Of a stretch of DNA of 64,000 nt, positions 38,659-51,069 are shown piece after piece. Position numbers and translations under genes: made by a program. The stretch covers positions 11,759,945-11,823,944 of the forward strand of contig CM065176.1 in the NCBI GenBank assembly GCA_033026295.1. The letters are read 5' to 3'. Within the stretch, counting starts at the first letter, position 1. Each line of letters begins with the position of its first letter. A model generated the notes under the pieces. That model was not told where the DNA came from. It saw nothing but the letters and a program-made list of their open reading frames with translations, and searched no databases. The stretch is from Channa striata. Its lineage: Eukaryota; Chordata; Actinopteri; Anabantiformes; Channidae.

Positions 38659-41600
38659 CTAAGCTCCTTGATTTGTTTCCCAGTCCACTGCATCTGAAAT
38701 AGAAAAATAGAATAGCAATTACTATTATAGCATCATTGTTGAAAATTCAACTTAGCCACTGTCATAAAAGTGTAATTTAATTATTCCTAATAATTACAAC
38801 ACTCGTGTGTATTCATAATTTTTCCTTATTATAAAACTTCTCAGATTGTACCTGTCATTTTTGTTCCCTCCTTGGTCTCAGCTGGAACACCGATGCCATA
38901 CTCGTTTTCCCCTGTAACTCTGAAGAAGTAGATACCTCCTTCCTCTAGGTCAGACACTTTGTAGGACAGTCGGCGGCATTTGTCTGTCAGTTTTATCCAC
39001 CCCATTCGGCTAATGTCCCTTATGTCCACAAGATAGTTCTTCACAGGTGCTCCTCCTTCATTCTCAGGGATGTCCCAGGTAACAGTGGCCGAATTCTTGG
39101 TCACATCTTTAACAGCTATGTGAGCTGGTGGGCCAGGGGAATCCAGAACCTTCACACTTAGTGTCAAAGATGCAGATCCAGCAACATTTTGCAGTTTGAC
39201 TGTGTATTTGCCAGAGTCATCACGTGTTGCCCGTTCAATTGTGATTGAGGTGACGGAGCTGGTGGTATTGATCAGTCCTCTGACTCTCAGATCAACATCT
39301 GCTTTTTCCCATGTCACACTAGGAACAGGTTTCCCCGTGAAAGGCACAGTTAAAGTGAAGGAGCTGTCATCTTTTACAAGCAGGGTCTTTCTCATCTCAC
39401 TGCTAATATCAAACCTGGGCTCCTCTTCTCTCTCCATGGCTACCTCTGGATCTGTTTCAGGACTTGGTTCACTGACCCCAATCTTATTTATGGATCTAAC
39501 TATAAAAACATACTTTACCCCTGATGTGAGTCCAGTTACTGTAAACTCTGTTTTTTCTGTGTTATGAACACCAATAGCCCATTCTTCTTCTGTTGACTTT
39601 CTGAATTCAACTTTGTAGCCTGTTACTGGAGTTCCACCATCAAACAATGGCTTGTTCCATGACAAAGTGATTGAGGTCCTGGATGAATCGACTATGGAGG
39701 GTTTAGCTGGAGGTGAAGGCAGAAATTTCGGATCCTCTGCAAGGGTGAGTGGCGATGGAAGACTGGGTTCACTAAGCCCAGCAGCATTCTCAGCAAAGAC
39801 TCTGAATTCATACTCGCACCCTTCACGCAAGCCCGACGCTTTCACTCGTAAGTCATAAACTGACTTTTTATTGACTCTTGCCCAGCGCACACCCTGCTTC
39901 TCCCTTTTCTCAATGATGTAACCACTGATGCGACTACCACCATCAGAGACAGGTCTCTTCCAGCAGATGGTCATAGCTTCACTGGTTGTACTTGTGACCT
40001 CCACATCAGTCGGGGCGGTTGGGGTTGTAAAGGGATCCATAGCCTTGATGGGCTCACTTTCCAAAGTTTCACCTTCACCATATTTGTTCACTGCCCTCAC
40101 TCGAAACAGGTACTCATTTCCTTTTAGCAGCTTGGTTATCTTACAAGTAGTTGCCATGATGTCACCGTACACAAGGGTCCAGGCTACACGGCTTGTTTCA
40201 CACTTCTCAACAATGTAGTGCATTATCTCAGCACCACCAGTCTCAGGAGGGGGTCCCCAAGACAGGGTGCATTTTTCCGCTGAGAGCCCAGACACCTGCA
40301 GAGGTCCAGCAGGTGGACCTGGTCTATCCAGGACTTTGCAGGTAATGGCTTTAGAAATCGTACCACCTGTATTCTGAAGGGTCAATATATACTGTCCAGA
40401 GTCTTTCCTAACAGTTTCTCTGATAAGGAGAGACGTATGTTTCTTTGTTGCAGCGATCTCAACTCTCCCCTTGGTGCCAATATTTCTACCATTCTTTAGC
40501 CAAAACACTGAAGGGTTGGGACGTCCAGAGATGTCAGCATCTATTCTTAGGAGGTCACCTGCTTTGACAACCACCACTTGTCTAAATTTATCTTCCATAA
40601 TTATTTTTGGTGGCTCTACATCATGCTGTACCGTCACAAGTCCTGTTGTTTCAGAGGGTGCACTAAATAGCTCAGCCGAATTCTTGGCAATCACACGAAA
40701 ATCATACTGTTGGCCCTCTGTGAGGCCAGTCACTTCAAAGAAAGTTTCCTGTAAGTTGGTGAAGTTGCACTTAAGCCAGCAACTATCTGGCAGCTCTTTG
40801 TGCTCGACAACGTAACCTATTATTTTAGCTCCACCATCATACTCTGGTTTGTCCCATGACAGGGAAACTGAGCTGTTAGTTATATTAGTGACTGTGAGGT
40901 TGCGGGGGGGATCACACTGGTCTCTTGCAGCTACTGGCTCAGATGCCTTACTGCAAGGACCAACCCCAGCCATATTCTCAGCACAGACCCGGAACTCATA
41001 TGTTAGACCCTCTTCAACACTTGTTACTTTGAACTGGTTCTCAGTCACCGGGCTTCTATTTAACTTTGTCCACAGTATACTGCTTTGATCTTTGCATTCG
41101 ATATGATAGCCAGTGATAGGGCTTCCACCATCACTATCTGGTTTGCTCCAAGCAATGATCATTAAAGACTTTGAAGCTTGCAATACATGGAGGTTGGTTG
41201 GTGGACCAGGGGGCTTAAAGGGATACTGGGCAACAATAGGTTCAGATTCAACAAACTGGCTCCTGCCGTAGCGATTCTCTGCAGCAACGTGAAACTGATA
41301 TTCAGTGCCCTGTGTCAGACGAGAAATTCTGATTGATGTTCTGGCAACTGTAGACGACACAGTCTGCCATACTGTGCTTCCTGTATCTCTCTTCTCCACG
41401 ACATAATTACTGAGTTGACATCCGCCAGTATACTGAGGGGCCTTCCATGACAAGGAAACAAAGTCAGCACTCACTTCATCTACGCTGAGATCACTTGGTG
41501 GTCCAGGTCTTTCAAATACATTAACATAGATTTCAGTGGCTGTTGTTCCAGCACAGTTGGTTAGAGTCACCCCATATACGCCAACATCTGTCCTGGTGGC

Positions 41601-44600
41601 ATCTTTGATAATGAGCTGAGATGATGTGTCAGATGTGTGCACATTTACCCTGCTTGTCTCTTTCAGCATGTTGCCATCTTTATTCCAGGATGCTGTTGGC
41701 GGTGGTACACCCTTAAATGGAACATCAATCTTTAAATCATTCCCTGCCTTGACACTAAATGTGTTTGACAACAAATTAATTTTGGGCCCTGCAGTACTGT
41801 CTTTTACAGTAACAGGGCACAGCAGGGGTTTCGGTTCACTCTTTCCCTTTTCATTCACAGCACTCACTCTGAAAAAATACTCATTTTCTTTTGTTAGCCC
41901 AGTAATAGTTGCTTCAGGTGCTCTACTCTCTGAACATATTGTCCATGTGTCATCTCCTTTAGCTTGCATTTCTACAATATAGCAGGAGATTTTGCTTCCT
42001 CCATCATGGCCTGGCTTCTCCCAAGAGAGTGTTGCACTACTGCAGGTAACATCACCGAGTGTGATTTTGCCCGGAGGCAGAGGAGCCTCAGACACTTTAA
42101 CAGCCTCAGCGGTTTCTGCTGGCAGTCCAACGCCAAACTCATTCACAGCCAAGACACGTAAATAATAAAAGCTTCCTTCCTGGAGATTGTCAATCCTGTA
42201 TGAGTTTCTCACGCAGTTGCTACAGACGCTTGTGAATGCCTTTCTAGACTCTTCTCGCTTCTCTATGATGTAGTGCAAAATCTTCACTCCGCCATCAATT
42301 AAAGGAGGTTCCCAGGAAATAGACACAGAGTCTCTTTTTACATCTTTTACCTCTAGGTTTGTTGGTGCACTAGGAGAGTCCAATACTTTGACATTGATAA
42401 ATGCTGTTTTGGAGCCACCACAGTTCTCAGCAGTCACTACATACTTTCCTGTGTCATTTCTGTTCACATTCTCAATCAATAACACTGTGTATGAGCTTGT
42501 TATTTCTATTTGTGCACGCTCACTGAGATTTCCACCTTCCTTTGACCATTTAACCTCAGGCTCTGGCCTTCCTCTGATGGTGACACACAAACGTAATGTG
42601 GAACAGGCTCGAACATTCACAATCTTCCTTAATGCAGAGTCCAACTCAATCTCAGGTGCCTCCAGTTTTTCAACTGTCTTCACACCTCCAGGTACATCCA
42701 CAGGCTCTCCAACTCCAGCAACATTGACTGCATGAATGCGAAATTTATACTCTGCATTTTCTGTCAGTCTCATCACAGTGTAGCTTGTGTCCTCTATACC
42801 TGTGCTTGGTGTGCATGTAATCCACTCATCTTCTGCTGCTTCTTTCATCTCAACTACAAAACCACTAATAGCCGCTCCGCCATCATAGATGGGCTTTGAC
42901 CAGGTCAGAGACACAGTAGTGCTGGAATAATCTGTCACTTTGGGGTTGGTTGGGGGACCAGGTGGATAAATAGCTTCACAGACCTTTATATAGTCACTTG
43001 GTTCACTGGGTGCACCCACACCAGCAGCATTTTCTGCCAGTACCCTAAACTGATAGTAATGTCCCTCTGTGAGCCCTGTGCATCTGAAACGCAAATCGTT
43101 TCAATCTTCTCTTGTTGCATTTATTCCATCTGACACCCTCTTTGTCACGTTTTTCCACGATGTAGCCCTCAATCTCTGACCCTCCATCAGTCTCTGGTCT
43201 GTCCCATGTTAGCACTAGAGAGTCACCCGTCACAGCGCTGGCTGTAGGAACAGAAGGTGCACTAGGAGTTGTAAAAGGGTTTTGTGCAATGAAGGGTTCT
43301 GATTCCAGAAATTCACCAATACCAAATGTATTCACGGCAGCAATTCTAAAAACATATTCTTTACCAGGCACCAGTTTTGTCACTTTGTAACTAACAGCTT
43401 CAACATGAGAGTCGACCTGTGTCCACGTAACACGGTTGGTCTCTCTTTTTTCAACGATGTAGTGAGTAACCCCTGCACCACCATCATTTAAAGGTGGGTT
43501 CCAGTGCAGATTACACTTCTCTGCACTGACAACTTTCACTTTCACAAGTCCATCAGGAGGACCAGGTCTATCAAGGACCTTTACATTAACTGGGACAGAT
43601 GTAGTCCCACCAATGTTGGTGAGACTCAAAACAAAGTGTCCCCCATCTACTCGTACACAGTCCCTGACAGTCAGAGTAGTGTGAGTAAGGGTATTTTTAA
43701 TTTCCATTCTCAGTGTAGCTTTGTCAATTTCTTTTCCATCTTTCACCCACAATACTTCAGGAAGGGGCTTCCCGAAGTAATCAGCTTCAATAATGAATGT
43801 CTCGCCAGCCTGAACAACAGTAGTGCTCTTAAACTTAGGATCAATAAATGCTGTGGGTCCTTCAATAACATCTTGAGCAACGATGATGACGCTTTCTGAG
43901 GGAGAGCTCCAAACACCAGCGCCATTCTTAGCAGTTACCCTAAACTCATAACTTTGGCCTCCTGTTAGACCTGTGATTGTGAACTGATTCTCAATAATGT
44001 TGGTGAAGTTTGCCTTCATCCATCTGCCATCTGGAAGCTCCTTTTTTTCAACAACATAGCCTGTAATGGCGCTTCCACCATCATACCTGGGTTTTGCCCA
44101 CTGAAGTGTGATGTTCTCTCTAGTAATAACAACAGCTTCCGGTTTACCTGGCGCATCACAGGGGTCCCTTGCTACGTAGCATTCAGATATCCTGCTTGAT
44201 GGGCTGAGTCCGGCAATATTCTCAGCAAAGACTCTGAATTCGTACTCAATTCCTTCTTCAAGTCCACTTGTTTTGAAGCGAGCCTCAGGTATAACAAGTT
44301 TGTTCAGCTTGGTCCATAAAATGCTATTCTTCTCTTTGCGTTCAAGGTGATACCCAGTAATGGGACTGCCTCCATCTTTGGCAGGGGGCTCCCACTCAAC
44401 AATCATGCTATACTTTGTCACTGTGGACACAAAGGGGGTGCCAGGAGCCATGGGCACACTAAAGGGATATTGTGCAATTACAATGGGAGAGGTGATAGCA
44501 GTACTCTTTCCATATCTATTTTCTGCAAACACTCTGAATTGATATTCACTGCCTGTCTTCAGCTTGGTGATTTTGATTGTGGTTCTTACTGTTGTCGCTG

Positions 44601-45908
44601 AAACAGTCTGCCACTCAGTACTTGCAGTTTCACGTTTTTCCACTACGTAGTTGTCTAACTGGCATCCGCCTGTATATTCAGGTGCTGCCCAGGAGAGGGT
44701 AACATAGTCGGAACTGACCTCTTCAACCTTTACAGGCCCTTTGGGTGGATCTGGCTTCTCAAGAACAACCACAGTGATTTCTCCTGAATATTCTCCAGCG
44801 CTGTTGCTTGCTCTGACTGTGTATTGACCAGAGTGCTCCCTGGTGGCATGTCTAATATGAAGAACGGTTAATAATGATGTAGTAGAAACTTCTAGCCTTG
44901 ATGTCTCTTTAACTGCCTGACCATCTCTTTTCCATTCAATCTTGGGTACTGGGTGCCCAGCCACTGGGATCTCCACTTTTAGATCTTCACCATTTTTGAC
45001 ATTAAATGTGTTAAAAGTTATCTGGAGTGTTGGCTTAGTAGCCTTTTCCTTATCTTTGACGGAGCTGGATTTGACCCTAGGATTGTGTTCCCTGTTCTCT
45101 GGAGATGGGGCAGACTGAGCTGGTAAAAAGAAAGAAAAGAAAAGCATTGAATAATTATAAGATGAATCTTGTTACTAATGCATTGATAAAATTATAAGAT
45201 GAAAAATCAACCTTATGTAGAAGAGTTTATTTACATTTTATGTAGGTACTAAAATACATGTAATAAGCCTGTAAATGCATTGTTATTTAAATTACAAAGT
45301 ATGACTACACATTGTCTAGGCTACACAGTAATAGAATGGCATACCTTGGACATTAGGTGTGGAGGATGACTGTGAATCCCCGGTATCTGGTGTCATATTT
45401 ATATTTAAAGCGTGAGTTTTATCTTCTGTTTTCCTTCCACTCTACAAAAGAGAAAAGGTGTAAACACAATTAGGTCATTGTGTTTTTTAATGTTGTTTAG
45501 TTGCTTTAGGTTTATGGCAACATTAAAAATAACTGATCATGTTCAGTCACACATGGACTCTTACAAAACCAGCTTTAGTGTCTTAAACAAGCTGCCATGT
45601 AGGCTAAGTTAGTCTGTGTGATGTGTTGGTAACAGAAACTCTTCACGGTGTTAAAAATAACTGTGAATGACAGAGCAGACTGCCATCTGTTCTGCCTAAC
45701 AGATAAAATGCTATTATTAACAAGACTCTTGTAACATTTAAATTGTTTAACTTTCTGGTAAACACAAGTAGAAACAACGACTAAATAAAAAGAAGTTATT
45801 AAGTGTCCTTTATGAACTATACTACATCAACCTTTGAGAAATGACTGCCTATAAGTATTGCATTTTCACACACTCTGCTGCACTTACTTCACCGTTGCTT
45901 GCCTCCAT
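38659..45908 (-). CDS. Titin-like protein of 21 Ig/Fn3 domains, C-zone super-repeat (one frameshift)
   Basis: Exons 5' to 3': 45888-45908, 45345-45441, a 6268-nt exon 38852-45119, and 38659-38693. With one base removed they give 2140 codons (2139 aa). The N terminus is MEASNGE plus a polar, serine-rich stretch to about residue 69, with no signal peptide. Then come 21 domains of about 95-100 aa: Ig-Fn-Fn-Fn-Ig-Fn-Fn-Fn-Ig-Fn-Fn, then Ig-Fn-Fn-Fn-Ig-Fn-Fn-Fn-Ig-Fn. Fn3 domains carry PPGPP-type starts, DGG, YIVEKR and YEFRV motifs. Domain n resembles domain n+11 (EYTGGCQLDNYVVEKRE against QYTGGCQLSNYVVEKRD), which is the 11-domain repeat of titin's A-band C-zone, where titin binds myosin and MyBP-C. 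There is no kinase, PEVK or Z-disc region. The last exon reads DAVDWETNQGA then stop. The frame breaks inside Fn domain 5 (43098-43104). Splice sites are GT-AG. I infer a stand-alone thick-filament protein or a decaying titin-exon duplicate; no symbol is known to me. Confidence 0.85.
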
Positions 45909-47145
45909 CCTTTTCTTGTTCCTTTCCTCAGTTATGTGAACGAAATGAAATAATTCAAAATTCAGCTATTTCAATTCATCAGTGTAGCAGCATCAACTGT
46001 AGTTATCCTCACAACTGTGGCAGACATACGCAGCTCTGCTTTAAAAGACTGCAGCTCCCAAAATAACCATGACACCTCATTGGCCAGAGGTCATTCCTTC
46101 AAAATGAGACTACAAGGGTTTCCCAAGGGAAAAGGTCAATCACCAGTGATGTGTTGTACTTGTAGGATGCTAAACCAGATATTTTTTAAATACATTTGTG
46201 TACATTTCGTCCTTGAGCCCATGGAAACCCTGAGTGGGATAATAGTAATAGCCTGTAATCCCTTCAGATTTACACACTCTTCCACAATATGTCCATTATG
46301 GTGGGTTTTTATATTCATGATCTGCTACTGTTATGAAAAGTAAAACCCTACTAGAATTGTTATTATATTAAAGTTAGCATAAATGTACACGGACTTTAAT
46401 GACTTTTTAAGAGTTAATGCTTATGTGCTTTTATTTTGAAAAAAACGAAACACGGATATGACGTGGCCGGCTCCAGGGACGCTAGCAAGCTAACTCATTC
46501 AACCTATAGCAAACCGGAAGAAAATAGCGTGCCTAAAAACAAATTATTTCTCTTTGAATTGGAGTTATTAATATTTTGGGGGTTTTAAAGCCGCATAATC
46601 TGCTGTCAATTGTTGCTGACTTTGACACGGTGACACGGAGACAAATAAGGTGAGTAGGTTTCATCAGCTTGCGTCTGTGTCATGGCTAATCAAAGAAACA
46701 ATGCAAACGAGAGAAGTCAAAAACTCATGCAGTGTTCACCTCGGTTTCTGTTTCAAATATTTATGAGTATGAAGATGGTTAAATTTGTGCTTCTCCTTTT
46801 GACGAATGTTAGATTTCTGACTGCATGACTACTACTTTACGTTACACTAAAGCTGAAATGACGAATTCAAATGTCACATCAGCCATTGAGACATTTAAAT
46901 GAACGTTTCCACCTTCTGAAACGTTAATGTTGTCATGTTGTATTTGCTTCTGTGATTTAAAAAAAATATTACTGTTGCAAACATGTGGCCTGTATGTCGA
47001 GTTATGATGGTCATTTTCAATGATTTCTGTCAATGAGTTAACAGGTAATCAGTTAATTGGAAAAAATGTTGTCAGACTAATTGATCATGAAAGTCTAACT
47101 GTCTGTCTGTCTGTCTGACCACAGTGAGCTCTACTGTCAAAGCTC
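45909..47145. other. Divergent promoter region and gdpgp1 leader
   Basis: The titin-like gene (-) and gdpgp1 (+) are head to head. A non-coding first exon of gdpgp1 probably ends at 46649 (ACAAATAAG followed by gtgagt), and the next exon starts at 47125 after TCTGACCACAG. A (GTCT)5 run at about 47097-47117 serves as the pyrimidine tract. No coding sequence is seen in between. Confidence 0.5.
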
Positions 47146-48273
47146 ATGTCTCACTGTTTACCAGCAGATCCAACCATGCCATGCCAGTTCATATACAGAA
47201 AGCAGGACTTTGTCCTAGATGTGTGTCAGAACAATGGAAACAGTTCCCCGAGGGCTTCATCGCCATCAAAGTTTGACACGTGCATCCAAGCTGGCTGGAC
47301 AGAGAGGATGGAGAAGGGACTTTTCCGCTACCACCTGGGTGACTTACAAACCCGTATTCTGCCCGGCCCATGCGGCTATGTGGCCCAGCTGAACGTTCAA
47401 AGAGGAATAGAGAGAAGAAAACCTGAGGAGATTCTGAGTATTCAACAGGAGTTCAGTGCCAAGCAGTTTAATTTCAACAAAATCAACCCAGAAGAAATTC
47501 TATTTGAGATGATAAAGGACAGAGAAGTAAATAAAGGTTTGGAAGACAAAGGACAGTCGCATAGACCTTGTAGAATGGTTGTGCTGATCAATGTCAGCCC
47601 CTTAGAGTTTGGACATTGTCTTTTTGTTCCAGATCCACTGAGCTGTTTCCCACAGATCCTGACGAGGTTTGCTATCCAGGTTGGTATTGAAAGTGTGTTT
47701 CTGAGCTCCGACCCTGGCTTTCGCGTGGGGTTCAACAGTCTGGGAGCATTTGCATCTGTCAATCACTTACATCTCCATGGATACTACCTCAACCACAAGC
47801 TCAAGATAGAATCTACGCCAGCAAAACCACTGCTTCCAGAAAAGGCATTTTATCGCCTGTTAGACTTTCCTGCAGGCTTTTTGTTTTACACTGAATCAGA
47901 GGAGGTGGAGGAAGTCGCCAGAGTCATCTGTGAAGTCACAGACTTTCTGGTGGATGGTAATATTGCTCACAACCTATTCTTGACCAGAGGGTGTCAACCC
48001 TTGGATAGCATTCAAAATGAAAAAGATCACTGCTCAGGAAAAGGTGTGCGTATAGCTTTGTGGCCCAGAAAATCCTGCTTTGGTGCCAAAGAGGAGTCCT
48101 CCTTCAATGTCGCTCTCTGTGAGCTGGCAGGACATTTACCATTTAAGAACAAGAAGGACTATGAGCTCAGTACTGAGAAAGATGTAGTAGATATAATTCA
48201 GAGATGTCTTCTGACTGATAGTGAGTTTATGAGGTTGGAACACCAGCTGACTTGTCATTTAAAGGATTTATAA
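47146..48273 (+). CDS. gdpgp1: GDP-D-glucose phosphorylase 1
   Basis: HIT-related enzyme that splits GDP-glucose with phosphate to glucose-1-phosphate and GDP, thought to clear wrongly made GDP-glucose from the GDP-mannose pool. It has a single coding exon of 375 aa, as in human (about 385). Motifs seen: GLFRYHLGDLQTRILPG, GFVAQLNVERG-like YVAQLNVQRG, FNFNKINPEEILF, NVSPLEFGH, GFRVGFNSLGAFASVNHLHL with the catalytic histidine cluster HLHLHG at residues 207-212, HNLFLTRG, RIALWPRKS and FNVALCELAGHLP. The first ATG (47146) lies 22 nt into the exon; an in-frame ATG nine codons later is a possible alternative. AATAAA at 49414-49419 is a candidate end signal, which would give a 1.1-kb 3' UTR. Confidence 0.96.
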   Translation: MSHCLPADPTMPCQFIYRKQDFVLDVCQNNGNSSPRASSPSKFDTCIQAGWTERMEKGLFRYHLGDLQTRILPGPCGYVAQLNVQRGIERRKPEEILSIQQEFSAKQFNFNKINPEEILFEMIKDREVNKGLEDKGQSHRPCRMVVLINVSPLEFGHCLFVPDPLSCFPQILTRFAIQVGIESVFLSSDPGFRVGFNSLGAFASVNHLHLHGYYLNHKLKIESTPAKPLLPEKAFYRLLDFPAGFLFYTESEEVEEVARVICEVTDFLVDGNIAHNLFLTRGCQPLDSIQNEKDHCSGKGVRIALWPRKSCFGAKEESSFNVALCELAGHLPFKNKKDYELSTEKDVVDIIQRCLLTDSEFMRLEHQLTCHLKDL

Positions 48274-51069
48274 ATCCATGTTATATCAAATCCATGTTTA
48301 AATCTTGTGCTCGAGTTTGAAAAAAAAACAACTAGACTGGATGCTACAATTCAGTTTCTGGTGTTCCAGGTTTTTGATGATTAAACTTGACAAAAGGAGA
48401 CAATATCTTCACAATTTCATAATGTTCTATCCTGCAACATGCAATATAGCATTGGTTGTGCACAATGTTTACCTTATTATGATTGCATTTTAAATGACTA
48501 TGTGGTTCAGTCTGCTATTTAATGTGTTATAGTGAAATTGTTATAAAATTTCAGAATAATTGAATCTAAAAACAGACGATGTCTTTTTTTTGTGAGCTTC
48601 CGTTCTCAGGTGTTTATGTGAAGCAGTCTGCCACTGTTCTAAACCACAGAATATCAATAATGGATGGAGGAATGTTTCATTTCAACCACTGGTTTCTCCC
48701 TAGTGTTTGTAGCCAAATGAAACAGTTGCTGGAGTGTGACTGTTCAACACAAGAGTTGTGTCAACTGTGAGCCACTGATGATACTGACAACACTGTATTG
48801 TTCCTTGAAGGTAAGTGGAAAAAAAAAGTTCAAGCATCCAATATTACTCGCTGTTTGCCAAGCACAATGCAAACAGTATGATATATTTACGGTCTGTAGC
48901 TGTGTCTAACGCTACAGTAACGTAACAAACAGGTCTGTGGGTGTGTCACAAATTGAGCAAGAACTTCTACAAGTTAGTTACAACTACAAAAGAACTTTGT
49001 TTTTGGTCATTAAAAAACATAATTTATCACAGTAGAAAAAAATGTAAACTGGATGGTGGAAATGTAAGCTTTTGGAAATTCACAAAAGTTTTGTCTTTGC
49101 CACAGAACAAGCAGAAAAAGGATTAGTCACTTTCTTTTACTCTTCTTTTGTCTAGCACAGTTCACTCTTTTTAACCACCTCCCCTAATCTCAGAAGAGGA
49201 GATTATCTGCCAGAGCAACATCACCAAGGTAGCAGTGCTAAACCGAGCAGTAAGATCAGTGAGCATAGTTGCTCATCATTAGTGATGATCATTAGTGAGT
49301 GCAAGTACCAGTGAATCAGTGTCTGCGTTTAGTTGTTGACATTTGCATTTTGTTTCAGTGGGATAATAATTTGACGTTATTGTCTTGCACAATCATTCTG
49401 TGACACCTTGCTGAATAAATGGTGGTTTTATTGCCATGTTACTTTGATTTTGTGTTTTGGTCAGAACGACCAAGATGCTGCTTGTAGCTCTTTTTAAATT
49501 CCTTGTGAAAAATCAGCAGGAGTCAATGTTGAAACTTTCTTCAGTACTATATACATAAAAATGCACGTGGATTACATCCTTGTTATAGAAGGTGGTTCTG
49601 GTAATTTGTGCAATGTTACTTTAGTCACATTTTTACTCCCATAAAATAAACATTTCTTTGTGTGGTTGGAAGATGTGTTCCTTGGAAGAGTGGTTTTCAG
49701 TTTTAATTTCTTTGTAAAAAACACACCAGACAGACTTTGTTGGTGTCACCTTTAAGAGGGGAGTAGGAGCATGTCTGTTATAATAACTATATATATATAT
49801 ATAAACAAACAGTATCACCTTCTTGGCCATCATCCAGTCATAACATGTTGTTGGCGCCTGTCAGTGTCCGGTTATTACTGAACCAGAAAACGGCATGGGC
49901 TATTTAGTGATGACACAGGATGCATGCTGAATCTGCTGATACATAAATAACGTGACCTCCACTGTGATACTTCTAAAATGAAATTTTCACTTTTACATCT
50001 ACCGGAAACTCGCATGCTGAACTACAGACTAAATGTGTTGAATGTGTTTTACCGTGTGTCAATTGGTTGTGAAATTTGCACTGGCACTTTACAGGTGGCT
50101 GAACAACTTAATAGTGACTTTTATTCAGTTTTTACTATTTGTCATTACGTCTTCATCAGAAACAATTGCATAACTTTTATTATCTTCTGTATTTTCTCAA
50201 GCCCTATAACACACAGTAGTATGTAGCTGGTAGGTCGGTCTCATCTTAACCACATACATTTGGCAGTCAGTGTGCAGAACTTTTCTCCATCATGAATGTT
50301 ACATAACCACATTTTTTATGTCAAATTGTAATAAATGTACAATAAATGTAGTAAATGTAATATCAAATTCTAAAAATAGTTATACAATTTTCCTACATGA
50401 ATGCAAAGGAGAATGGAACTCCTCCATAGTAGAAAGAAAGAGAGAAAAGCTATATTAGTGTGCTGTGCATGTGTTTTTACTATGGTAGCAAGCTCCATAT
50501 TATGTAATATACAAAACTAACTGGTTGTCTTAGTATTTGTGTTAAGGGAGGACACTTATTAATTATTTCAATGATATGTAATCCCTCTATTAGCTGGATT
50601 AAAACCTTATGTACTGTAACCAGACTCAGATAATCAGTGCAGTTAGTAGTCACCATGTCTTGTACATATCCTAGTATCCTATATCTTGGTAAGTATATGA
50701 AGCATAATTCATCTGATTACAGTAGAATATTTTATTTAACTATTGTATTGTGACTCATAAAAATGTAAATCATTAAAACATAAGATATATTTCTTAAAAC
50801 AGAATCTAAACATCATCTAAACACAAGCCCTGACATATGAAACGTACTGAAAAGCATCTAGTATGTTCCATTGTGGAGGGAGTGACCGGGAGGAGTGTCC
50901 TTGTATTAAAACATCAAAGCTCATGTTCACCTGAGCTGAAGATGCTCAGTAGCTATAACGTGTCTGTCAGTTTTGCAAAAGGCGGCTCACTTCAGTAATT
51001 TAGCTCTTTTTCAGCCTGTGTTAATTTTTTTGTTATTAAAAAAAAAAAAATACAAAAACAAAACTGACA
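48274..51069. other. gdpgp1 3' UTR and spacer to rhcg
   Basis: AT-rich with no exon recognised on either strand. A short (TA)n tract lies at about 49786-49803. The last 200 bp before 51070 are the presumed rhcg promoter and leader, ending in a run of A before ACTGACA and the ATG. Confidence 0.6.

Noticed and set aside
39196..42735. Plus-strand frames inside the titin-like gene
   Set aside because: Antisense shadows of the Ig/Fn3 coding sequence.
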